Positions 54,481 through 61,477 of a stretch of 64,000 nucleotides of DNA are shown piece by piece. The notes beneath the pieces are model-generated. The model ran no database searches and had not been told where the DNA came from. It saw nothing but the letters and a program-made list of their open reading frames with translations. Every line of letters begins with the position of its first letter. The stretch's first letter is position 1. The translations under genes and the position numbers were made by a program. Origin of the DNA: Niallia circulans. Lineage in GTDB: Bacteria > Bacillota > Bacilli > Bacillales > Cytobacillaceae. The stretch is taken from NCBI RefSeq assembly GCF_007273535.1, contig NZ_RIBP01000004.1, forward strand, positions 3,200,001 through 3,264,000, given 5' to 3'.

Positions 54481-55749
54481 ATGATGTTCGACTATTCTCA
54501 ATTTCCAGACCGTTCCATTCTTTGTGTAGACATGAAAAGCTTTTACGCAAGCATTATCGCCGTCCATGAAGGCTTGGACCCTCTCACATGCCATCTTGCT
54601 GTCGTCGGCAATACGGATCGAACAGGCAGTGTTGTCCTTGCAGCATCTCCCGCTATGAAGCGTGATTTTAAAATTAAAACAGGATCCAGGCTTTTTGAGA
54701 TCCCAGACGATCCGAGAATTAGCATTCACAATCCGAAAATGGGTTTGTTTGTCCGTGTCTCAACAGAAATAACCAAGCTGTTCTTCCGGTATGTCCCCCC
54801 ATCAGCCGTCCACACCTATTCTGTCGATGAAAGTTTTCTTGATGTGAGCGGTCTTGAGAAGGTTTGGGGCACACCAGAGGAAATAGCAGCCCAAATCCAA
54901 CGGGATATTCTTCTAGACATCGGCTTACCCTCCACAATCGGCATTGGTCCAAACATGCTGATGGCAAAGCTGTGCCTCGACTTGGCTGCCAAAAAAACAG
55001 CCAACGGCATCGCAAGCTGGTCGTATGATGATATTCCCGCAAAGCTGTGGCCCCTTTCTCCATTGCGGGAAATGTGGGGAATCGGCCGACAAGTGGAAAA
55101 AACACTGCACAGCATGGGAATATTTTCTGTCGGCCAGCTTGCTCGCTACGACCTGTCCCTTTTGGAGAAAAAATTCGGGATAATGGGCAACCAGCTATAT
55201 CACCATGCATGGGGAATTGACTTATCCGAAGTCGGTGCACCAATTATACAGGGGCAGATCAGCTACGGAAAAAGCCAAATACTGCTGCGCGATTATAAGG
55301 ACGAGAAGGAAATTAAATCAGTCATCCTTGAAATGTGCGAGGAGGTTGCCAAAAGAGCTAGAGCCCATCATCACGCAGGCAGAACAATCAGCTTTGGCCT
55401 CTCCTACAGCAAAGATGAATTCGGCGGCGGCTTCCATCGGTCGAGAACGATTGAGAACCCAACAAATATTACGATGGATATTTACCGTGTCTGTCTCGAA
55501 TTAATGCGCGAGAATTATCATGGGCAAACAGTTCGGCAAATCTCTTTGTCTATAGGAAAACTAGAAAGAGATGATGAGGTTCAGCTCGATTTATTTGATA
55601 CAAATAGCTGGAAAAAAAGAAAAATTGGCTATGTAGTTGATGGCATCCGCAACCGTTACGGTTCCGCCTCCCTGCTTCGTGCTGTTTCGTACACTTCTGG
55701 CGGCACTGCTAGACATCGCGCCAAGCTTCTTGGCGGCCATAAAAAATAA
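54481..55749 (+). CDS. Y-family translesion DNA polymerase (UvrX/YqjW-like)
   Basis: A 422-residue DinB/UmuC-type polymerase. The palm begins ILCVDMKSFYASIIAVHEGLD with the first catalytic aspartate; YSVDESFLDVSG holds the second acidic pair; the helix-hairpin region LREMWGIGRQVEKTLHSMGI and a little-finger domain follow. AAGGAGGTG lies before ATG 54481. The C-terminus HRAKLLGGHKK has no clear clamp motif. SOS control is expected from the upstream box. Confidence 0.95.
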   Translation: MMFDYSQFPDRSILCVDMKSFYASIIAVHEGLDPLTCHLAVVGNTDRTGSVVLAASPAMKRDFKIKTGSRLFEIPDDPRISIHNPKMGLFVRVSTEITKLFFRYVPPSAVHTYSVDESFLDVSGLEKVWGTPEEIAAQIQRDILLDIGLPSTIGIGPNMLMAKLCLDLAAKKTANGIASWSYDDIPAKLWPLSPLREMWGIGRQVEKTLHSMGIFSVGQLARYDLSLLEKKFGIMGNQLYHHAWGIDLSEVGAPIIQGQISYGKSQILLRDYKDEKEIKSVILEMCEEVAKRARAHHHAGRTISFGLSYSKDEFGGGFHRSRTIENPTNITMDIYRVCLELMRENYHGQTVRQISLSIGKLERDDEVQLDLFDTNSWKKRKIGYVVDGIRNRYGSASLLRAVSYTSGGTARHRAKLLGGHKK

Positions 55750-55817
55750 AGGATTTGCCAATTTTCTTATCGAATATACTTACAGATTACGAAAAAGCAA
55801 TCGAAAGGAGAATCTCC

Positions 55818-56555
55818 ATGTTTCTTAAAAAGATAACCCTCCTTAAAGATGATATACCGCAACAAAACAGCTACCCCTTTTCCATTCCAGCCATTAAAGG
55901 CTTGCGGGAACTAGAATTGACAAATAAAGTGACGTTCTTTATTGGCGAGAACGGTTCAGGGAAATCAACACTGCTTGAGGCTATTGCCGATAAATGCGGG
56001 TTTCATACGGCAGGAGGAGGAAAAAATAATTATTACGAAGTCCATTCCTCCCAGTCTGATTTAGGTAACCATATTCGGTTATCTTGGATGCCTAAAATTA
56101 CAAACGGTTTTTTTCTGCGCGCTGAATCCTTTTATCATTTTGCCACACTTCAGGATGAGCTGGAAAAGGACCCATTCACAAAATCAAACTATCGGGCATA
56201 CGGTGGTAAATCACTGCTGCAGCAATCACACGGTGAATCCTTTTTATCCCTATTTCAGCATCGATTCAATGGGCAAGCGATTTATTTGCTGGACGAACCA
56301 GAAGCAGCCCTCTCTCCGCAAAGACAATTAACATTCATCCGTCTCCTGCATGATTTGGCGGAATATGAGGATTGCCAGTTTATCATTGCCACACACTCCC
56401 CTATCCTGTTAGGCTATCCGAATGCTTCCATTTTGAACTTTGATGGTGGCGAAATAACTGAAATACAGTACGAGCAAACAGATAATTATCGACTCACGAA
56501 ATATTTTTTGCAGCATCGGGAAAAAATGTTGGATGAGCTGCTAAGAGATGATTAA
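55818..56555 (+). CDS. AAA/ABC-type ATPase of unknown role
   Basis: A 245-residue single-domain ATPase from ATG 55818 after AAAGGAG. Walker A is FIGENGSGKST, the signature-like region is QQSHGESFLSLF, Walker B is AIYLLDEPEAALSPQRQ, and the H-loop is IATHSP. This is the stand-alone RecF/SMC-like 'AAA_21' type with no membrane partner. It begins 68 bases after the polymerase and may be a third gene of that unit, but a DNA-repair link is only positional. Confidence 0.85.
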   Translation: MFLKKITLLKDDIPQQNSYPFSIPAIKGLRELELTNKVTFFIGENGSGKSTLLEAIADKCGFHTAGGGKNNYYEVHSSQSDLGNHIRLSWMPKITNGFFLRAESFYHFATLQDELEKDPFTKSNYRAYGGKSLLQQSHGESFLSLFQHRFNGQAIYLLDEPEAALSPQRQLTFIRLLHDLAEYEDCQFIIATHSPILLGYPNASILNFDGGEITEIQYEQTDNYRLTKYFLQHREKMLDELLRDD

Positions 56556-56636
56556 AAATACTTGAAATTACCCATGAAGGATATTCTTCTCGGAATAGGA
56601 AAAGATAAGAATATCTTCATTTACAAGGAGTCAAGT

Positions 56637-57116
56637 ATGATCGGTTTGCTAGCTGCCATTATTATTTTTAATACAATTGCCTATTTTTCCATAAAGCGTT
56701 TAACTGGAAACCAAATCTTGCATATATGGTTATTTACAGTAGTGCTTCAGCTTATTTTTGATGTGTATATCGATTTAAAATACCACGGCTATTGGTATCT
56801 TTCCAAGGATATTGACTTGTTGGCAATCCCGCAGATTTTATTATTGGTACCGCCGGTTAATCTTATTTTTCTGAATTATTATCCATTCAAAAAAAAGCGC
56901 AAAACAAAAGTAATATATATCGCCATATGGGTGTGTGCGATTGTCCTTTACGAGCTAGTGACGTTAATTCCAGAGCCTTGGGGCTATTTTCATTATGGGT
57001 GGTGGCGAATCTGGTACTCCATTTTGCTTGATCCATTTTTGTTTATCATTTTAATTAAATATTATCGATTTATTTGCCGTCTGGAGGCAAAAGCAGATAA
57101 GCATGCACCAACATAA
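56637..57116 (+). CDS. CBO0543-like membrane protein
   Basis: A 159-residue five-helix protein from ATG 56637, six bases after AAGGAG; the longer frame to 56562 lacks a site. Tryptophan/tyrosine-rich loops (YHGYWYLSKDID, EPWGYFHYGWWRIWYS) are typical of the CBO0543 family. Function unknown. No terminator is obvious before the riboswitch promoter. Confidence 0.75.
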   Translation: MIGLLAAIIIFNTIAYFSIKRLTGNQILHIWLFTVVLQLIFDVYIDLKYHGYWYLSKDIDLLAIPQILLLVPPVNLIFLNYYPFKKKRKTKVIYIAIWVCAIVLYELVTLIPEPWGYFHYGWWRIWYSILLDPFLFIILIKYYRFICRLEAKADKHAPT

Positions 57117-57218
57117 AAATGAGTCATTATTACCATATCGAAAAAAAAACAAAAATTACACAAACGAAAAAACCGATAAAAAAGACCTATTTTTACAATA
57201 AACCAACTGGGATATTCC

Positions 57219-57246
57219 TTGACAATTTTTTGAATAATGATATAAA
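57219..57246 (+). promoter_or_regulatory. Sigma-A promoter of the c-di-GMP riboswitch transcript
   Basis: TTGACA (57219-57224) is exact and TATAAA (57241-57246) follows after 16 bases, placing the start just before the aptamer. Confidence 0.82.
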
Positions 57247-57249
57247 ATT

Positions 57250-57335
57250 TACTTGGGCAAATTTTACGAAAGTAAAAGACGCAAAGCCACGGGCCTAAAG
57301 CAAAAGCAATGGCAGCCGGGTTGCAGATAAAGAAT
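57250..57335 (+). promoter_or_regulatory. Cyclic di-GMP-I (GEMM) riboswitch
   Basis: All class I c-di-GMP aptamer features are present in order: GGGCAAA at 57255-57261, the P2 hairpin TTTTAC-GAAA-GTAAAA with a GNRA loop, GACGCAAAGCC, then the tetraloop-receptor strand GGGCCTAAAGC and ATGGCAGCCGGGTTGC closing P3. It sits directly after a sigma-A promoter and about 115 bases before a small four-cysteine gene. Binding of c-di-GMP should change expression of that gene. Confidence 0.95.
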
Positions 57336-57338
57336 GTG

Positions 57339-57389
57339 AGGCTTTTATTTGTTATGGAGAGGTTAAGAAAACTCTGCCGCTAAAAGCCT
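57339..57389 (+). other. Expression-platform hairpin of the riboswitch
   Basis: AGGCTTTTA (57339-57347) pairs with TAAAAGCCT (57381-57389), with an inner GGAGAG/CTCT stem. No T-run follows, so it is not a normal intrinsic terminator. CTGCC (57374-57378) could instead pair with GGCAG (57311-57315) inside the aptamer, giving a switching alternative. Confidence 0.5.
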
Positions 57390-57448
57390 ATAAAAAACGA
57401 CACATTTCCTGTCTAATTTGCCTTAATAAATTAGAAAAGAGGAAAAGT

Positions 57449-57634
57449 ATGTTTTATCCAACAGTTTTGAATGAAAAAACAAGTCTTCGCCATATCGTAA
57501 AGGATAGGCAATATTGCATGTGCGGTTCCAAGTATAACCCATATGCTACGCTTGAAAAACGAGATTTTAAACGCATTGAATTCAAACAAGAACACGAAAT
57601 ATCATGTCCGAGCTGCAAAAGGATGTCACATTAA
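57449..57634 (+). CDS. Small four-cysteine protein under c-di-GMP riboswitch control
   Basis: A 61-residue protein with C23-x-C25 (YCMCGSKYN) and C53-x2-C56 (SCPSCKRMSH), probably one zinc-ribbon-like site, separated by a basic stretch (EKRDFKRIEFKQEHE). GAGGAAAAGT precedes the ATG, and a perfect terminator begins 33 bases after the stop, so it is the only gene of the riboswitch transcript. I do not recognise the family. Known targets of this riboswitch class are mostly adhesion, motility and cyclic-dinucleotide genes, so this target is unusual. Confidence 0.72.
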   Translation: MFYPTVLNEKTSLRHIVKDRQYCMCGSKYNPYATLEKRDFKRIEFKQEHEISCPSCKRMSH

Positions 57635-57666
57635 CAAAGTGCAAAGATAGTAATACAGATAATCCA

Positions 57667-57712
57667 GAAAGGGAGCTGAAAAAATCAGCTCCCTTTCTTC
57701 TATTTTCAAAAA
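57667..57712. terminator. Bidirectional terminator
   Basis: GAAAGGGAGCTGA (57667-57679) and TCAGCTCCCTTTC (57685-57697) form a perfect 13-bp stem, T-rich on both strands, between the four-cysteine gene and the convergent small gene. Confidence 0.92.
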
Positions 57713-57723
57713 AAAAAAGCATC

Positions 57724-57963
57724 TTAGCGGATGCCATTAACATTCATATACTCTCTAAAGCTAACAAGTAAGTCTCTTTCTTCATTGTGCAATTCATAGC
57801 TTTTCATTCTCAGCTTGTTTAATTCCTGGTGTAAGCTTTTATTTGCTGAATCACGTTGGAGCTGTTTCATGATTAAAATGGACTTAGCCTTCGCTTCAGA
57901 TTGCGCTTTAGCTAATACCTTCATTTCATTGATAAAAGAATTCTCTTTTAATATAGTAAACAC
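57724..57963 (-). CDS. Small helical hypothetical protein
   Basis: A 79-residue mostly helical, charged protein (AKAQSEAKAKSILIMKQLQRDS; LHQELNKLRMKSYELHNEERDLL), perhaps a coiled coil. The start is odd: GTG 57963 is part of the GGAGGTG binding site, and no ATG/GTG/TTG lies at normal distance; an in-frame ATA is eight bases after GGAGG and ATG 57924 is 33 bases on. Family not recognised. Confidence 0.55.
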   Translation of the reverse strand: MFTILKENSFINEMKVLAKAQSEAKAKSILIMKQLQRDSANKSLHQELNKLRMKSYELHNEERDLLVSFREYMNVNGIR

Positions 57964-58161
57964 CTCCTAATTTAGTTAATTCGACACATCCAGCTCTTTT
58001 CCTTTTTTTCAACAGAAGCAAAATAAAACACTTTAGTACTTTAAACCCAAAAACATTTTATTAAGACAGGAAAAATATACCTTATTCTCTGTTATAGTTA
58101 AAGCTACAATAAAAGTAGACAAACCTAGACATACTCAAAAATCTTTTTGAGGAGGATTTCT

Positions 58162-58260
58162 ATGATTAAATCTTTTATATGCTATTTTCGCAGGTACCAC
58201 AAATTTGATTATTACAATGACAAGTGCAAAACTTGCGGGAAGCTTAGAAAACGTCCTTAA
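58162..58260 (+). CDS. 32-residue Cys/His micropeptide, copy 2
   Basis: GAGGAGG lies seven bases before ATG 58162. The peptide has C7, H13, C22 and C25 with the same C-x5-H-x8-C-x2-C spacing as the peptide at 4520-4621 and shares ICxFxRxHKxxYYxDKCxxCGK with it. It ends KLRKRP and is followed by a short terminator. Function unknown; a single zinc site is plausible. Confidence 0.72.
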   Translation: MIKSFICYFRRYHKFDYYNDKCKTCGKLRKRP

Positions 58261-58261
58261 A

Positions 58262-58293
58262 AGTATCGAGCCTTTATTGAGCTCTTTTTTTTT
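58262..58293 (+). terminator. Terminator of micropeptide copy 2
   Basis: GAGC/GCTC short stem with A/T-rich loop followed by nine T residues. Confidence 0.65.
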
Positions 58294-58385
58294 TGCAAAA
58301 CTCCCCACTATTTTGTTACATGATGTTTACGCAGACAAGCAGTAGGGAAAGAATGGATTGTATCAATACTACAGGAGGTGTTAGT

Positions 58386-58574
58386 ATGTCTTCCTTGAAA
58401 CTCCTTAGTGATAAATCCTTGCTATTTGCCTATAGACATGCACAGCGTTTAAATCTAGACATGGAATTTATTACAATGCTAAAACAGGAAATAACCAAAC
58501 GAAAGCTAATTCATATTGTCTTTAACAAAAACACAAAAATTCTCTATAATCAACATAATAAAGAGGATAGATAA
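58386..58574 (+). CDS. sda: Sda, sporulation histidine kinase inhibitor
   Basis: A 62-residue protein from ATG 58386, seven bases after AGGAGG. LKLLSDKSLLFAYRHAQRLNLDMEFITMLKQEITKR matches the Sda helical hairpin that blocks KinA autophosphorylation when DNA replication is disturbed. B. subtilis Sda ends about ten residues after this hairpin; here a basic tail (FNKNTKILYNQHNKEDR) is added. In B. subtilis sda is DnaA-controlled; I did not find a clear DnaA-box cluster. The micropeptide gene lies 125 bases upstream. Confidence 0.9.
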   Translation: MSSLKLLSDKSLLFAYRHAQRLNLDMEFITMLKQEITKRKLIHIVFNKNTKILYNQHNKEDR

Positions 58575-58667
58575 ATAAATGCAATTGCATTTTTAGATTC
58601 AATATCTATACAAGATATATTTTGTAAAAGCAGAATAAAAATATGTTAATTCCTCATACTATTATTA

Positions 58668-58755
58668 GGACTTGTAGCTCAAAGATAGAGCAACCGAGTT
58701 GTTCCAACCGAGAAGCAGCTTGTGTATCTTGCGGGTTCAAATCCCGCCAAGTCCG
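58668..58755 (+). tRNA. tRNA-like RNA without a canonical anticodon arm
   Basis: GGACTTG (58668-58674) pairs perfectly with CAAGTCC (58748-58754). TA, then a D-stem GCTC/GAGC with a 7-base loop AAAGATA that lacks the GG pair, follow. GCGGG-TTCAAAT-CCCGC (58731-58747) is a perfect T arm. Between them 39 bases hold no 5-bp/7-base anticodon hairpin; instead CAACCGAG occurs twice as a direct repeat (58691-58698 and 58705-58712). No CCA is encoded. It is 88 bases long and has its own terminator, so it is probably expressed. I cannot assign an amino acid. Confidence 0.7.
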
Positions 58756-58784
58756 ATTTGCTTCTATTTGTAGAAGTATCTTAT

Positions 58785-58819
58785 AAAAAACGCCTTCTTT
58801 TTAAAAAAGGCGTTTTTTT
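58785..58819. terminator. Bidirectional terminator
   Basis: AAAAAACGCCTT (58785-58796) and AAGGCGTTTTTT (58807-58818) form a perfect stem; it serves the tRNA-like RNA and the convergent mannosidase operon. A small CTTCTA-TTTG-TAGAAG hairpin (58761-58776) lies between it and the tRNA-like 3' end. Confidence 0.92.
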
Positions 58820-58867
58820 AATACTATATTTTACCATTGCCCGGGAAATTCACAAATCTTTGCTGAC

Positions 58868-61465
58868 CTATTTTATTAAAATGGTCTGTACTTGATTTGG
58901 CTTAATACAAATAGATATTGTATTTGTGTCCATTGCTAAAGGACAAATAATATTTTCGTTTAATTGACACAAAAAGATATCCTTATATTTTGTCTTTAAG
59001 ATAAAGGAAGATTCAACCTCCTTTTCAGTCGGATTGTATAAACGTAAAATCAAGCCTTCTTCCTTTTCGGCCTTTTTTAATGTACTTAGCACATTAGCGC
59101 TGTTTGTGTCTTGAAGCAAACTAAAGCTGAGTGGCGTTTGCTTCACTGCTGTGTTTAACTTCATCGCATTATACGGTATTTTATTATATGTTTGTATTCG
59201 TGATCTATATTCTTTAGCTAGTTTCCCTGTGTTTTGTGCGCCTTTTTTTGTAGAGACAGCAAACTCTACATTAAGCTGACCAATCATTTGAGAATCAGGA
59301 GTAGAAAGCTTTATTCCAGATGGCCTGCCGGGCCTGCGCACTAAATTCTCTTTCCCAAGATAGCCAACACTACGTAACAACGTAAGTGCAATAGTATCAG
59401 ACTCTGCTCCTACGATTTCATATTCACGAATACTGTTTGTTAAGGTACTCACTGTGTAATAATCATTGCATAAGCTGACGTATGACAGCATCGGATAAAT
59501 AGCGTCAGGACGCTCATCCCACCCTTCTTCCTCCCAGTACTGGATGGCTGGATCAAGTACACTTCTTTTAATTGAACCAAATTGATTATCAGAAACAGAA
59601 ACAGCAGCTGCGATTTTACTTGGAATGTAAGTGCGTAATCGATAATCCTTTGCGTTGTTATGAATAGCACCAGCCACATTAATTATCGGCTTGTCAAAAG
59701 GAATTGTTATGTTCCACTTAATTTCTGAAATAACACTGTTCCTGTTATCTTCCCTATCCTGTAAATCTTTTGGCAAAGGAAGTTTGACCTTTATATATAT
59801 TTGCGCTTCATAGCTGTTTTCCATAATTACAAACGAAGCACTAGCATTCTTATGAATGTTAGGCTCCTCATTTAACACGGGAGAAAAATCGTATTCGTCC
59901 CCGTCATCGCCAGATGTTTCAAGCAGCAACACATTTTCGAGCTTGAGCCCAATCTCCTTATCAAAAATCGTTAATGTTCCATTTGCATTAACTTTTATGT
60001 GATAATAGTCGGTTTCAATCCAGTCCTTTTCCGTAATGGCTGCTTCCATTTCATTCTCCTGCGGTACAATAAAAAACGCCTTGTACCCCATTGCGGGAAT
60101 AGCTGCCTTAAACTGGATATGGTATTGCCAAAAGGGTTCATAATTCTCATAATGAACGAGCTGCCGGTCAACCAAACCAGGATCTAAGCGGACTTTTTCA
60201 ACAAGCTCAAATGGAATTTCAGACCCGTTCGCATCTTCAAGAATAAAAGCTGTTTGCTTTGTTGTAACAACAGCATTTATCGTGTCCACTCTTTCATAGG
60301 AAAGCAAATTAAATGCTGTCACGATATCCTCTTTTCGGTCTGTCGCAATGGCATCTGAAATCTTCCGTTTGTAAAAATCAATCAGCCTGTCGATCTTCTC
60401 CTCTGCAAGCACAAAGCGATTCATTATTTCTTGATGAACCTTATCTGAACAGCAGCAGCCGATACTGTCATGGGCATGGTTTTTGAGCACTTCTTTCCAA
60501 ATTAATTCAATTAAACCATGATGGTATTCAAATCCCAATGAATAAGCAATCGCTGCTAAAGGTTCCAAAATATCAACGATTTTATTTTCTATCCTCGTGT
60601 TTGCTGCTTTAATATCCATCCGGCTTGAAAATATACTTCGATGGACGCGCATGTATTTGCCATCAAGCATTTCCCCTCGAACAGTCGGCAGCGAAGAAGA
60701 CAAAGCTGCAAAACTGTCCATATAGCTGCTTAACAAAAATTCTCTGTCAGGATACAGTCTTTTTAATGTCTCCATAACTTCGAAAATATTCTGTTGAATA
60801 GGCATTTGATCATGGCCGTTCGGCAAAATAACATTGCCATTTGTACTGCCCTTATCTAAGACAGGAAAATATTTTTTCATTCTCGTTTGAAGTGCTTCCT
60901 CCTCTTCCGGTAAATATTTTCCAATGGCATACCCTAGTGGAAGAAGCTGTACAAGCACTCTTGAGCCTTCATCACTTTCCCAATAAAATTCAGTCTTGTC
61001 TGTGCCAAGCCGTTCAGAGGCACCTCTCCAGAAAATAAAGTGCTTAATATCAAACCCATTTAAAATTTGCGGCAATTGCGCTGATTGCCCAAAGGAATCA
61101 GGCAAATAACCGATTTTCATCGCCTCACCAAAAGCTTCGCAATCCTTACTTCCGTATAACAAATTACGTACAATCGATTCTCCTCCAACAATCATTTCAT
61201 CTGTTTGTGTATACCACGGTCCAATTAATAGCTTGCCTGTTTGGACAAGCTTTTTTATTCTGTCTTTTGCTTGCGGCTTAACGGCCAGATAGTCCTCGAG
61301 TATAGCAGTTTGCCCGTCTAATAAGAAGCATGGATAATCCGGATTTCCCTCAAGCACCTCAAAGATTTCTTCCATATTGTTTACAAGCAGGATACGAGAT
61401 TCCTCTGTTGAAAAATACCATTCTCGATCCCAGTGCATATGCGGTATAATATGTACTTTTTTCAT
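58868..61465 (-). CDS. mngB: GH38 alpha-mannosidase, MngB-like (mannosylglycerate hydrolase)
   Basis: An 865-residue GH38 enzyme from ATG 61465, five bases after GGAGG. HMHWDREWYFSTEESR carries the first zinc ligands, GYLPDSFGQSAQLPQIL the nucleophile aspartate, and NHAHDSIGCCCSDKVH a further zinc ligand. The length is like E. coli MngB (877), which hydrolyses 2-O-(6-phospho-alpha-mannosyl)-D-glycerate. The gene starts 12 bases after the PTS permease gene, the MngA-MngB arrangement. The precise mannoside is inferred from this pairing. Confidence 0.92.
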   Translation of the reverse strand: MKKVHIIPHMHWDREWYFSTEESRILLVNNMEEIFEVLEGNPDYPCFLLDGQTAILEDYLAVKPQAKDRIKKLVQTGKLLIGPWYTQTDEMIVGGESIVRNLLYGSKDCEAFGEAMKIGYLPDSFGQSAQLPQILNGFDIKHFIFWRGASERLGTDKTEFYWESDEGSRVLVQLLPLGYAIGKYLPEEEEALQTRMKKYFPVLDKGSTNGNVILPNGHDQMPIQQNIFEVMETLKRLYPDREFLLSSYMDSFAALSSSLPTVRGEMLDGKYMRVHRSIFSSRMDIKAANTRIENKIVDILEPLAAIAYSLGFEYHHGLIELIWKEVLKNHAHDSIGCCCSDKVHQEIMNRFVLAEEKIDRLIDFYKRKISDAIATDRKEDIVTAFNLLSYERVDTINAVVTTKQTAFILEDANGSEIPFELVEKVRLDPGLVDRQLVHYENYEPFWQYHIQFKAAIPAMGYKAFFIVPQENEMEAAITEKDWIETDYYHIKVNANGTLTIFDKEIGLKLENVLLLETSGDDGDEYDFSPVLNEEPNIHKNASASFVIMENSYEAQIYIKVKLPLPKDLQDREDNRNSVISEIKWNITIPFDKPIINVAGAIHNNAKDYRLRTYIPSKIAAAVSVSDNQFGSIKRSVLDPAIQYWEEEGWDERPDAIYPMLSYVSLCNDYYTVSTLTNSIREYEIVGAESDTIALTLLRSVGYLGKENLVRRPGRPSGIKLSTPDSQMIGQLNVEFAVSTKKGAQNTGKLAKEYRSRIQTYNKIPYNAMKLNTAVKQTPLSFSLLQDTNSANVLSTLKKAEKEEGLILRLYNPTEKEVESSFILKTKYKDIFLCQLNENIICPLAMDTNTISICIKPNQVQTILIK

Positions 61466-61477
61466 CTGTTCCTCCAA

